From Schistosoma haematobium (lineage: Eukaryota; Platyhelminthes; Trematoda; Strigeidida; Schistosomatidae), in contig NC_067196.1 of the NCBI RefSeq assembly GCF_000699445.3, forward strand, positions 85,736,364-85,800,363: 64,000 bases of DNA, read 5' to 3'. The translations under genes and the position numbers were made by a program. The notes under the pieces are model-generated. The model ran no database searches. It saw nothing but the letters and a program-made list of their open reading frames with translations, and was not told the DNA's origin. Shown in pieces: positions 31,821-42,285 of this stretch (position 1 is the first letter of the stretch; each line of letters starts with the position of its first letter).

Positions 31821-32113
31821 AGATCCCATCGGAGGAAGAAATCAGGAAGAAACGCTGGAAGTGGATAGGACACACACTAAGGAAAGCACCCAACTGCGTC
31901 ACAAGACAAGCCCTCACATGGTATCCTCAAGGCCAAAGGAAAAGAGGAAGACCGAAGAACACATTACGCCGGGAAATGGAAACTGACATGAGAAAAATGA
32001 ACAAGAATTGAATGGAACTAGAAAAGAAGTCCCAGGACAGAGTGGGTTGGAGATTGCTGGTCGGCATCCTATGCTCCATTAGGAGTAACAGGCGTAAGTA
32101 AGTAAGTAAGTAA
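31821..32113 (+). mobile_element. RTE 3' end, short
   Basis: ATCCCATCGGAGGAAGAAATC through GGAGTAACAGGCG and a (TAAG)n tail. Encodes the RT C-terminal stretch ([20 protein letters not shown]) in one frame with a stop. No clear TSD. Confidence 0.82.
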
Positions 32114-32440
32114 TGAAAGTATGTTTGTTACAATGTTGAATGTACTTGAATTGTAATTTACTTGACTTGTATCTCCTTTTTTTGGTATTGTACTGATAGA
32201 ACGCAATTTGAATCTTGGATATGGAAATTTTCATATTACTTTACGGTGTAGATGAAACATTTTAGCTTCAGATATTTAGTTACTAATAAGTAGTGTATAT
32301 GTTCAAAAAATCTACATTTTTGGTTAGTATTTTTATCAAATATTAGATTACGATGTGAACTTTAATAAAATAAATCCATTTCACGTTTTATTATTGTTTT
32401 ATCTTAAAGGTATTCACAAGCAAATAATGTGTGTTACTCA
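32114..32440. other. AT-rich sequence, nothing recognised
   Basis: No feature seen. Confidence 0.5.
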
Positions 32441-32444
32441 CTCT

Positions 32445-32565
32445 CGAGAAGTAAGCATCAACGATCACGCATGTGGGATTCAAGCGGAACGCCCACTCAT
32501 TGCTTCAAGGTTTTCAGTAGTGGTCTAGCATAATTCGGCTCATGAATTCAACTATTAAAAAGTTT
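32445..32565 (+). repeat. SINE-1 fragment, internally deleted
   Basis: ATCAACGATCACGCATGTGGG, then GGAACGCCCACTCATTGCTTC and the 3' block. Much of the ribozyme is missing. Confidence 0.55.
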
Positions 32566-33189
32566 AAATATTCAACAGAAAACATTTTAGCTGTTTGACT
32601 AAATTAAGCTTAAACGACTGTTTTACTCTTCATGGATGAAGTTGTTCTTCAAAAAATAACCGACTCATTATTTGATCCTAAGAGTAGATAAAACCTGGAG
32701 ACTAATGGTTAATTATTGTAATTAAAGAAGTGATTATATTCCAGCCCACAAAGACTGCTTTTCAAGTTGAATGTAGCGCTATCTATTTAAAATAAAACTG
32801 ACTTGATATAGCCAATTAAAAATGTTATACAAGAATGTTCACGACAACATAGTAGGTTCTTTCAATAAATACATGAGCATGACAAGCTAAAGTTTAACCC
32901 AACTATGTAGTTTAACATCACTTTAAATAATTATACGAAAGGGGTCAAAGAAAACCACTGAAGATTTGAGTTGTAATGAAATAATTTTTGAGCATTAAAA
33001 TTAGGTTTAGTTCCTAAATTGCTTAAAGATTACAAAAACTTGGAAATGAGAACATTTGAAGACTGATATAAAGATTATAATAATTTTTGTATCCCTTATC
33101 TACATTACTAGAGTTCAAAATGACTTTACTAATTATAAATAAAAGAAATTTCTTGAAGCTTTCACATATTGCTAATCTCTATTACAATT

Positions 33190-33362
33190 AATAGAAAAGA
33201 AGTGATAACGTCTCTGATTGTGAAGCTAGGTGACACGGGATAGAATCCGTAAGAAAACATCAGTTCCCTTAAGATTACAGAGATACCCTGCTGACGAGTG
33301 CTAAGTAGCACAAAACCTAAGTCTAGACTTTCCTGTTGACTATCTCTAACCACCATCTTAAT
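33190..33362 (+). repeat. SINE-3 copy
   Basis: GTCTCTGATTGTGAAGCTAGG and GGGATAGAATCCG (tRNA-like), then CTGACGAGTGCTAAGTAGCACAAAACC and CTGTTGACTATCTCTAACCACC. Same order as 45110-45290 and the reverse of 36204-36385. Hammerhead-like core with G12 missing (CACAAAAC). Confidence 0.78.
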
Positions 33363-33755
33363 AAAAAAGAAGATCAAACAATTCATTCAACTTAGGCCAT
33401 TTATCCAAATATCCACAGATTTAATCCTTTTCATATTTCACACCGCTAACAAACACAAATCATTTTAATCTTACTCTTCCATATCACATTTTCCATACTT
33501 ATTAACACACACACACAAGTTGATCTCACTCACAATCACTATAATTTAAATTATATAACATTAACATGATCACATCTATCTTAATTGTAGTTATCCCGTA
33601 AATATTCTATATTATTAGCTTTAAACTATTTAAACTAGTGTTAATTTAACTTATTTATTTATTCTACGAAAAAATGGCTTACATCTAGTTAAAATATGTC
33701 AGAACTTCAATTTTCTACCCATTAGAATTACAAAACTATATCATTATCCTCATTA
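33363..33755. other. AT-rich sequence, nothing recognised
   Basis: Contains a short (AC)n at about 33510; no gene. Confidence 0.5.
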
Positions 33756-33759
33756 TTAC

Positions 33760-34040
33760 TGTGGTGCGTGCTACTTATATTGATATAAGTAGTATATTAT
33801 GCGAGTCTGGAATGTAATGTCTGGCAGCAGAAGATGAGGGAAAATCAAGAAAGCAAGAGCGGGAATAGGATGAAATTTGTATGAAAATGTAAGAACAATG
33901 ATGTCTGAGGTATTTTGAGACAATTGATGGTCATTTTGCAAATTAACGATTTAATATATGGTTCTCAGATTTTATTGAGGTGCTCTATAATTGTTTGCTA
34001 AGCATATTCGATTGTCCCCACTGGTGTTCTGTTCACTACA
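33760..34040 (+). repeat. M element copy with perfect palindrome
   Basis: TGTGGTGCGTG, then the 22-bp palindrome at 33771-33792 (10-bp arms CTACTTATAT/ATATAAGTAG around TG). Ends GTGTTCTGTTCACTACA at 34040. Confidence 0.82.
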
Positions 34041-34044
34041 TTTC

Positions 34045-34107
34045 TACTATTAATATGAGTAGTTGTATAAGTAGTAATATTATTATTAGTAGTAGTGGTG
34101 GTAGTAG
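34045..34107 (+). repeat. (AGT)n-rich low-complexity spacer
   Basis: AGTAGTTGTATAAGTAGTAAT and GTAGTAGTGGTGGTAGTAG between two opposed M copies. Confidence 0.7.
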
Positions 34108-34372
34108 TGTAGTGAATAGCATACAGGTGGGGGCATTCAAGTGTATCGAACACATAATTACAGGGATCGTTAATAAAGTATAACAATCATAAAATGCTTA
34201 ATTTACAAAATGTCTCAAAATGACTCAGACTTCATTGTTCTTTCACTTTCATACAAATTGCATTCTGTTTTCATTCTTCACTGTTCAATCCTCTTGTTTC
34301 TCTGCTATCAGACCTTCTGTTCACGACTAATATCATATACTACTTATGTCAATATAAGTAGCAAACACCACA
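34108..34372 (-). repeat. M element copy, inverted relative to 33760
   Basis: TGTAGTGAATAGCATACAGG to GCAAACACCACA. Both flanks read GTAGTAG, compatible with insertion into the AGT-rich spacer. Confidence 0.78.
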
Positions 34373-34374
34373 GT

Positions 34375-35020
34375 AGTAGTATAGCTATTATTATTAGTAG
34401 TAATAGTAGTATGAGTATTATTATTATCAGTAGTAGTATTATATAGCTGATATGAAGGCGCTGTTCCAATATAAAATTTCTTCTTTTAATTTTTAATTAA
34501 TCTGTCAAAAAAAAATCTGCTAATAATTTACTCGTCAAAATTACCATTAGAGAAAAAAGAGAAACAAAGTGGGGGGGGAACACAAAAACCGAGGATTGAC
34601 CTTGAAAAGAAAACCCATCAAAATCAATTCATTCAAATCATAATTAATATGTAAACTATATAAATTTAATTGTGATATTATTTCATTTATATTAGTTTCT
34701 GTCTTCCTCCATCCCCTTTCAATAAAGGGAGTCGTTTAATAAGTAATACTTTTAATAAATAATTACTGTGCATACTTATATAGTTTCTATGAAAGTCAAT
34801 AAATAAAATATTTAATTAAATATGACATAATAAGAATATTTTTTTAAATATAAATTAAATATGAATGAAAATATTTATAGGGAAATTATAATATTACTAA
34901 TAAATGAATTGAATTTCTATTAAGTTGCTTTTATGATTACTAAATAAGTAGAATCGGTATAATAACCCCCCCCCCTAAAAAAAATCAGTATTTCATTAAA
35001 TGATATGAAATTAAAAATGA
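34375..35020. other. Low-complexity AT-rich sequence
   Basis: AGT-rich to 34445, a G8 run at 34571-34578, a C10 run at about 34966-34975, otherwise A/T runs. No gene. Confidence 0.6.
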
Positions 35021-35024
35021 ATGT

Positions 35025-35340
35025 ATCGATAATGGCTAGTAGTGAAAGCTATGACGTGCTTCGTTTCATTTAGGATTTGTTGTTTGGATGTATCTTGGAG
35101 TTGATGTACACTTTCAGGACTCGAGTCCAGTACCGTTCGCTTCATCCAACTGACGAGTTCTAAATAGGACGAGATACATGTTTTGAATTCCACTACTAGC
35201 TACTATCTACATGTGATTATAATGCTTGTGACTTAAAGCAATATCGAGGCAGTCGAAACAGGATTTACATATGCCAATAAGTGACTGATTAATTACAGTC
35301 TTAAACATCAATGGTAAGATTCAAATAAACAATAGAAAGG
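35025..35340. repeat. SINE-2 inverted dimer
   Basis: 35025-35125 minus arm (AATGGCTAGTAGTGAAAGC, TTGGATGTATCTTGGAGTTG); 35130-35340 plus arm with CCAACTGACGAGTTCTAAATAG and the tail GCAATATCGAGGCAGTCG. The plus core reads GGACGAGATAC: GAAA is lost. Confidence 0.72.
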
Positions 35341-35459
35341 AATGAATGAATGTACGTAGGAACCAATTATGTTATAAGCACGAACATTAATTCTCTATGA
35401 TATTTTGAATCTTAATAATAATATTATTTAAATAGCCACTGTAAAGTAGATGATACGGC

Positions 35460-35850
35460 CTTCTTGGACATCTAGGCTACCTGTTCCTGCCATCTAGATA
35501 TTTCAACAAGTTATCTAATTTTGTTAGTTTTGATACATCATTATGGCTACTAATCAAATAACCTATTCAGGTGTGTTTCTGATAAGTGCAAAAACTTTTG
35601 TTGTACAAGTTACAAAATGTTCAATCAGACAATATCATGGTTGCTGACAATATGCAGCGAAAAGAACATACATTATCTAGATATTGATTGACTGAACTGC
35701 TAACATCTAACTGGCGATCACTCATTATTTATCGCCAGGACCGACCAAGAAGAAAGAAACGGAAACTTGTTGAAATACTTTACTCTGAGAATTCTATATT
35801 GTACCAAAAATATAATATTGAATAAAGCTGATAATAATAATAATGATAAT
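35460..35850 (+). mobile_element. Retroelement 3' end with (TAA)n tail
   Basis: Plus partner of 15003-15365. It has GACCGACCAAGAAGAAAGAAACGG, TATTGTACCAAAAATATAA, then GAATAAAGCTGATAATAATAA. Polyadenylation-like AATAAA lies just before the tail. No protein read. Confidence 0.65.
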
Positions 35851-36080
35851 AATAATATTTCTTTAAGTATTAAATTGGTCATATTGGTAGATTGTGATTT
35901 TATTATTCTAACCTTGATAGTAATGAAAGTATTCCTATCAATAGCTGAAATCCTTCGATTTGTATTCCTAATGATATCGGTCATGAACTATATAAAGGGT
36001 TGTCAAATTTATTGAAGTATACAATAATATATGACATCAAAATAAATAAAAATACAAAAAATATCGTAGTGCTATTCTAC

Positions 36081-36552
36081 TGTAGTCATGGAGAACGCAG
36101 GAGGAGACAATCGAATGTATTTGGACGCAAAATTACAGAACATCTTAATAAAATCTGAGAACCATACTGTAAATAATTCATTTGCAAAATACCAATCAAT
36201 CGTTAGATGATAGTTGGAGGTAGTCAACATAGAACCCTGAACCTGGGTTTTGTGCTACTTGGCACCTGTCAGCAAGGTGTACCTGTAATCTCGAGAGAAC
36301 TGGTGCTCCCTGACAGATTCGATCTGCACTAACAATGACTTAACACACATGACATTAATCACCATCCAGTGATCAATCAATTGTGACCAATCAATCGTAT
36401 CAAACTTGACTGTTACTTCTTTTCCATACCAATCACTCTCTGTTCTCGTTCTCTTTTCTTTAATCTTCTTAACTTTCTACTGCCAGCTATTTCACTTTCA
36501 ATTGATGATACATACTACTTATATCTACTGACATTAGTAACACACACTACAC
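36081..36552 (-). repeat. M element copy, split by SINE-3
   Basis: M outer parts 36081-36203 (TGTAGTCATGGAGAACGCAGG ... TTTGCAAAATACCAATC) and 36386-36552 (ATCAAACTTGACTGTTACTTC ... CATACTACTTATATCTACTGAC). The middle is a SINE-3 insertion with its own duplication. Confidence 0.82.
36204..36385 (-). repeat. SINE-3 insertion nested in M
   Basis: 182 bp. The sense strand has GCAGATCGAATCTGTCAGGG, GCTGACAGGTGCCAAGTAGCACAAAACCC and GTTGACTACCTCCAAC. Flanked by a perfect 13-bp duplication ACCAATCAATCGT (36191-36203, 36386-36398). Confidence 0.9.
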
Positions 36553-36951
36553 TACTACTAAGTTCACAAAAATCAGTAGTAACTTTCATTCATCAATATT
36601 TGTTTAGAAAACTTACAATGATGTATATGAAAAATGCAATCAAACAGTTTTCATTATTATTTATGGACAGATTATATCATGTAGAGTCTAGCAGCAAAAA
36701 ACAAACGTCAACCAGACATTCTTTCCAAAATATAGTAGGTTCGACCTAAATTTATTTTGTAAACTTATGTATACATCACTTTAAATGATAATGTGTACTT
36801 CAATTGTTAATACTTTCTATATGGTTATTATTTTTAGATGTTTTATCCTAAAAAATATGTATGTCAGTATTAATAAAAGTTGAATAACGGTGAACTGATG
36901 TTAGTTGCATGTCTAATATTTCAACTTAACAGGATAAAATGAAGTATTGAG

Positions 36952-37464
36952 TGTTATGACTTTATGGGCCGCTAATTGTCATGTAATCTATTCATTAATC
37001 AAAATATGACTTATTCGCTCTTATATTGTACTAAACCAATGACGTCCGATAGGTATGATCAGCCTAGTGTCCTATTGGTCCGTTGCTCTCCTAGCCTGTC
37101 CAACTGAACCCAGAATGCCAATAACAGCCTCCACTATGCGAATCATTTATTTCAGACATACTGGGTTTATATATCAGTCAAACAGACCGCAACGCACCAT
37201 AAAATAGTAGATAACAATCGTACAAAATATAGCCGAAATGTGGCTGTGAACATGGGAGACAGTAATTAATAAACTGAGTATAACTTATGAACAGTAAAAC
37301 ATAGGAAAATAATCTATGAGTCAAAACGAAGCTTATAATAAGATGAATATAAATATACACAATCTAATTATTGAATAGTTGTACCATAAGAATATATAGA
37401 TTATATTAGTCCATCAGTGGGTCTCAGAAGTTACTCTCAATTTAATCTCTGCTAGGATATAACA
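36952..37464 (-). mobile_element. Solo LTR, family LTR-A
   Basis: Plus-strand ends TGTTATGACTTTATGGGCC and CTAGGATATAACA, i.e. TGTTATATCC...CATAACA on its strand; 513 bp. TATA region at about 37165-37175 (reverse of GTATATAAAC-type). Flanks TTGAG/TTAAG match at 4 of 5 bases. Confidence 0.85.
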
Positions 37465-37835
37465 TTAAGATTTGATTCAGCAGATGATATGGGCAACACA
37501 ATTCTGAAGACTCCTGTATGATGGAGAATAATCTACATTTCTGATAAGATCTCCTTTAGAATTGATGACAGTGGGTAATATTTATGAAGAATTAAAACAA
37601 ACTGGTTATTAAAAAAATATATTTCTCGTATTAAAATCCTATTTTCATAGAGTCCAATCCATTCAAACATAATTAAACTAATGTATTCTTTGATGGATAG
37701 TGTTACAAATAAACATTCAGGTAGAGCAGATCAATTTATTGTTCAGCAGAAATCTATAAAATGTCTTCGTAAAATATAAAAACCAAACACTTATTACTTC
37801 ATTTGCATATATTCCATTGATCATCTTCTATAGAA
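37465..37835. other. AT-rich sequence, nothing recognised
   Basis: No family, no frame, no exon-like stretch. Confidence 0.5.
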
Positions 37836-37839
37836 TTCA

Positions 37840-37993
37840 TCATTTCTTTATTCCTTTTGTTGTTACAAATACACATTGTTTTCATTGTTGTTCTCTTCAA
37901 TACGATTTTCTCAATTTCTTACTGTCAGGTATTCCACTTCTGATTGGTGTTACATACTACTTATGTCGATGGACATAAGTAGTATACACCATA
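37840..37993 (-). repeat. M element fragment
   Basis: TTACTGTCAGGTATTCCACTTCTG then CATACTACTTATGTCGATGG and ACATAAGTAGTATACACCATAA; palindrome end kept, distal end lost. Confidence 0.7.
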
Positions 37994-38119
37994 ATGACAC
38001 TGTTCATGCATGCTATACATAACATTGCTTTTTTTGAATCACTTTATTTGTTTCTACAAATTAATGTATATGTTAGAGATTTACAACACACACAAAATGA
38101 GATGAGTTTACTTCATTCA

Positions 38120-38476
38120 TGTTGAGTCGGCTTTTCAAGAACTGCAACGGAGCTTCCAGAGGCCCTAAAGGAGCCGAAGAGTCCTAGCCAATCAGAGAAT
38201 AATAGAGCTATCTAGAATATCAACGTGGCGTGCTACTATTGGTCATTAGCATAATATGTCTTTTAGCGGATTGATCAAAATATGATGTTGATTGAACAAA
38301 TGTTAACATTATAAATACCCGTGTTTTTCTGTACAAAAATGAACCTTTGGAGTGAAGTGTTTTTCGCCTATTTTGCGCCTTTTCTCTCGAGTTCAGGTCG
38401 CTGCGTAGTTCTAACTTCCAGGTTACCAGAATAGCTTAGGAACCGAATAAAGCGTTCAAATTAAGAAGACTTATCA
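38120..38476 (+). mobile_element. Solo LTR, family LTR-B
   Basis: TGTTGAGTCGGC ... GACTTATCA, 357 bp, perfect 5-bp duplication ATTCA (38115-38119, 38477-38481). CCAATCAGAG at about 38190, TATA box ATTATAAATAC at 38308-38318, AATAAA at 38446-38451: a complete promoter/terminator LTR layout. Confidence 0.92.
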
Positions 38477-38713
38477 ATTCAGTAATATTTGTTGTTCATG
38501 TATTAGAAAAAAGAAGAATATTCTTATTTCAAAAGATAAACGCCTACTCGAAAATTTACATGTAGTTGTTAATCAAGATATTTGTTTATCTACAACCTAG
38601 TGAGAATAGATACTATCAATGGGAAACTATATTAAGTTTACTAACTTTAGAGTTAAATATGCTGTTCTTACAATGATGTGATATATACATCTACAACTAC
38701 TAGTTTATAGATG

Positions 38714-39270
38714 TGAAGGCACAGATCGGCAAAGCAAGAGCAGCAGATTTACAAATAAAGAACATCTGGGACTCAAAACAAATGTCAATCAATACCAAGG
38801 TCAGAATTTTCAATACAAATGTCAGGACAGTTCTACTGAATGGGAGAGAAACTTGGAGAACTACGAAAGCCATCATTCAGAAGATACAAGTGTTTATTAA
38901 TAGTTGTCTATGCAAAATACTTCGGATCCGTTGGCCAGACACTATCAGCAACAACCTAGTGTGAAAGAGAACAAGCCAGATTCCAGTGGAGGAAGAAATC
39001 AGGAAGAAGCGCTGGAAGCGGATAGGACACGTATTGAGAAAAGTACCCAACTGCGTCACAAGGCAAGCTCTCACTTGGAATCTTTAACGCCAAAGAAGAC
39101 CAAAGAACACAATACGCTGAGAAATTGAGACAGGCATGAGAAAAATGAACAAAAGTAGGATAGAACTAGAAAGGTAGGCAGAGTGGGACATAGTGTGTTG
39201 GATAATGCTGGTCGGAGGCCTATGCTTCATTGGGAGTATCATGTGTAAGTAATTAAGTAAATAAGTAAGT
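38714..39270 (+). mobile_element. RTE 3' end, 5'-truncated
   Basis: KAQIGKARAADLQIKNIWDSKQM from 38713, with continuation in other frames and a (TAAG/TAAAT)n tail to 39270. Imperfect flanking repeats AACTACTAGTTTATAGATG (38695-38713) and AACTATTAGTTTAGATG (39271-39287) look like the target duplication. Confidence 0.85.
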
Positions 39271-39799
39271 AACTATTAGTTTAGATGCTCATATATCGTT
39301 ATTCAATAATTATAAAATTAATCAAGTCCTTCCTTAAATAATATTAACATGAGAATATATAAAGAATAATGCTGATTACTGGGTTTCATTAACAGATTGA
39401 AAATTCACTTTGTGCTATAAAATAAAATAAGATTCAGATAAAAGGTCCTTTTTTAATTAAAATACACAATTTTGAAGGATCATTGTTAACGTTATAACAC
39501 AAAAGATTGTTTTGAGTAGGATACACTTTTCTATGAAGTTCAGTGGATGATGATCGTTAAGTGAATGGAATAATCCGTAACTATACAAGATATATATATG
39601 TTTACTTTATCTGGAACTTATGTTTACTTCATTCCATATAGTCTTCATGTTATGTTTTATATCATATAATAAAATGATTATTGTTTCATCTTTCTGTGTA
39701 TAATGTTTTTTTTAGGATGAAATGAATGAATCTCTTACTAATAGGGATGGTCTAAATCTTGGAAGTCTTGCTTGCAATATGCATACTGTATTTACAATG

Positions 39800-39804
39800 A
39801 GAAG
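39800..39804 (+). repeat. TSD of the LTR-C array, left
   Basis: AGAAG; identical to 42649-42653. Confidence 0.85.
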
Positions 39805-40167
39805 TGTTAGGATAGTCGGAAAAATATACCAATAATTATCGTGTTAAGTCTATGGTGGCCTTGGACCTTAAATGTACATTTCTTATTGGTCGATGTTTAT
39901 TTCACTTGTAAATATTTTGTAAATGTTGTTCTCTATTTTATGGTAGGATATGGTTTGTTTGTTTGGTATATAAATAGAGTATGTCTGAAATACAATGATT
40001 CATAACTCAGAGGCTGTGACTTGTGTTCCTGACTCAACTGGCTGGGACAGACTGCGAAGCGGGACCAATCAGGGCACTAGGTCGTCCGTCACGTGTTTAC
40101 GTGTCCACTGTCACTGAAGCGATCAATAAAACGCTGAGCATATAACCTGCAGTCACCCGTTACAACA
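39805..40167 (+). mobile_element. LTR-C, first LTR of the array
   Basis: 363 bp, TGTTAGG...TACAACA. TATA box at about 39967 (GTATATAAATAG), AATAAA at 40125-40130. Nearly identical to 41046-41408. The central promoter part is related to LTR-A. Confidence 0.93.
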
Positions 40168-40182
40168 ATTGGCGACGGGGTA
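40168..40182 (+). promoter_or_regulatory. Presumed primer-binding site region
   Basis: ATTGGCGACGGGGTA directly after the LTR terminus. TTGGCGAC-type sequences commonly start the internal region of Gypsy-like elements, but I cannot name the tRNA. Repeated at 41409-41423. Confidence 0.6.
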
Positions 40183-40325
40183 GAGAAAATTTTGAACCCT
40201 CTAATTGAACGAGATTCAGCATAATTATTTTGACCAATTGGTATCCAGATTTGTCATCAGCGTCCTTGTGAGTCATTGGTTGTTAATTGATTACAGTATA
40301 TCTCATCACCCTGCAGACTGAGAAA

Positions 40326-41018
40326 ATGAATATCCTTCCGGATCAATTGCAGCTACTACTAGAGCGCCAGCAGCAGCGTTTCAGAGAGAGCCAGTTGAAT
40401 GTTTTGGACAATTTACGCACGCGACTGCTAAATCTCCCATGTTTCGGAGACGTGAAAGAGATTGACGAATTAATTTCTCACTTGCATACTGAACTCGAGA
40501 ATGACTGCAGGACATATGAAGATGAAAACAAAAGCCTCTATGAATCCCTTATGATCAGTATTGCAAACGAGGCAGTCACTCATGATCCGTCCAGCGATCC
40601 AGAATTGTCCAATTCAGAAGCATGCCCTGTTGTGGGTCCAAATCCCACTGTGCCTGAAACATGTGAGGTATCCAGCTTACAAGAAGAACCTCTCGTGTCA
40701 GAAAATGTTTCCCGTGCATCAAATAATGGTCAGAAATCTAATACGAATTTCAAAGATGCTGTTTGTTTTAGTGACCTATTATCCAGTGATAGAATTTTGA
40801 AGAGGTCTGATGAATATGTTGCACAAGAATCAAACCTTAATGACCTCATGTCTGGTGTCGCTAATCTTCATCATCTAGTCAGTTTTAGTGAACCCTCTAC
40901 TCAATGCGCGAAATATGCTTTAAATAGAGTCAGACTAACTGTTACTTGGGTATATAAGGACCCAACGTTATTTCGCGGGGCAGGACGGACGCAGAAAATT
41001 TTAAAATCCAGATATTAA
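40326..41018 (+). CDS. Short gag-like ORF of LTR-C element, copy 1
   Basis: Seen: 230 codons from the ATG at 40326 (the frame is open upstream from 40287 but without an ATG). It opens MNILPDQLQLLLERQQQRF with a predicted amphipathic helix or coiled coil, followed by a Ser/Asn/Pro-rich acidic half. No zinc knuckle, protease, RT or integrase follows. The stop lies just before a polypurine tract. The position (after LTR and leader) and the Gln-rich helical start suggest the N-terminal part of Gag. Near its stop the ORF joins directly to the polypurine tract, so the rest of the element is deleted. Inference: a non-autonomous element; whether translated is unknown. Confidence 0.65.
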   Translation: MNILPDQLQLLLERQQQRFRESQLNVLDNLRTRLLNLPCFGDVKEIDELISHLHTELENDCRTYEDENKSLYESLMISIANEAVTHDPSSDPELSNSEACPVVGPNPTVPETCEVSSLQEEPLVSENVSRASNNGQKSNTNFKDAVCFSDLLSSDRILKRSDEYVAQESNLNDLMSGVANLHHLVSFSEPSTQCAKYALNRVRLTVTWVYKDPTLFRGAGRTQKILKSRY

Positions 41019-41031
41019 CTCCGGATCTTTC

Positions 41032-41045
41032 AAAAAAAGGGGAGG
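41032..41045 (+). promoter_or_regulatory. Polypurine tract before second LTR
   Basis: AAAAAAAGGGGAGG abutting TGTTAGG; repeated with one A fewer at 42273-42285. Expected plus-strand primer site of an LTR element. Confidence 0.85.
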
Positions 41046-41408
41046 TGTTAGGATAGTCGGAAAAATATACCAGTAATTATCGTGTTAAGTCTATGGTGGC
41101 CTTGGACCTTAAATGTACATTTCTTATTGGTCGATGTTTATTTCACTTGTAAATATTTTGTAAATGTTGTTCTCTATTTTATGGTAGGATATGGTTTGTT
41201 TGTTTGGTATATAAATAGAGTATGTCTGAAATACAATGATTCATAACTCAGAGGCTGTGACTTGTGTTCCTGACTCAACTGGCTGGGACAGACTGCGAAG
41301 CGGGACCAATCAGGGCACTAGGTCGTCCGTCACGTGTTTACGTGTCCACTGTCACTGAAGCGATCAATAAAACGCTGAGCATATAACCTGCAGTCACCCG
41401 TTACAACA
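41046..41408 (+). mobile_element. LTR-C, middle LTR shared by both units
   Basis: 363 bp, differs from the first LTR at very few positions (for example CAATAATTATC against CAGTAATTATC). Serves as 3' LTR of unit 1 and 5' LTR of unit 2. Confidence 0.93.
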
Positions 41409-41566
41409 ATTGGCGACGGGGTAGAGAAAATTTTGAACCCTCTAATTGAACGAGATTCAGCATAATTATTTTGACCAATTGGTATCCAGATTTGTCATCA
41501 GCGTCCTTGTGAGTCATTGGTTGTTAATTGATTACAGTATATCTCATCACCCTGCAGACTGAGAAA

Positions 41567-42259
41567 ATGAATATCCTTCCGGATCAATTGCAGCTACTAC
41601 TAGAGCGCCAGCAGCAGCGTTTCAGAGAGAGCCAGTTGAATGTTTTGGACAATTTACGCACGCGACTGCTAAATCTCCCATGTTTCGGAGATGTGAAAGA
41701 GATTGACGAATTAATTTCTCACTTGCATACTGAACTCGAGAATGACTGCAGGACATATGAAGATGAAAACAAAAGCCTCTATGAATCCCTTATAATCAGT
41801 AATGCAAACGAGGCGGTCACTCATGATCCGTCCAGCGGTCCAGAATTGTCCAATTCAGAAGCATGCCCTGTTGTGGGTTCAAATCCCACTGTGCCTGGAA
41901 CATGTGAGGTATCCAGCTTACAAGAAGAACCTCTCGTGTCAGAAAATGTTTCCCGTGCATCAAATAATGGTCAGAAATCTAATACGAATTTCAAAGATGC
42001 TGTTTGTTTTAGTGACCTATTATCCAGTGATAGAATTTTGAAGAGGTCTGATGAATATGTTGCACAAGAATCAAACCTTAATGACCCCATGTCTGGTGTC
42101 GTTAATCCTCATCATCTAGTCAGTTTTAGTGAACCCTCTACTCAATGCGCGAAATATGCTTTAAATAGAGTCAGACTAACTGTTACTTGGGTATATGAGG
42201 ACCCAACGTTATTTCGCGGGGGAGGACGGACCCAGAAAATTTTAAAATCCAGATATTAA
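41567..42259 (+). CDS. Short gag-like ORF of LTR-C element, copy 2
   Basis: Same 230-codon frame as 40326-41018. About ten amino-acid changes against about three silent changes (for example Asp-Gly, Pro-Ser, Leu-Pro, Ala-Val, Lys-Glu). Both frames are uninterrupted, but the replacement-rich pattern looks like relaxed constraint. Starts after the second LTR/leader, ends 26 bases before the next polypurine tract. No downstream pol. Confidence 0.62.
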   Translation: MNILPDQLQLLLERQQQRFRESQLNVLDNLRTRLLNLPCFGDVKEIDELISHLHTELENDCRTYEDENKSLYESLIISNANEAVTHDPSSGPELSNSEACPVVGSNPTVPGTCEVSSLQEEPLVSENVSRASNNGQKSNTNFKDAVCFSDLLSSDRILKRSDEYVAQESNLNDPMSGVVNPHHLVSFSEPSTQCAKYALNRVRLTVTWVYEDPTLFRGGGRTQKILKSRY

Positions 42260-42285
42260 CTCCGGATCTTTCAAAAAAGGGGAGG

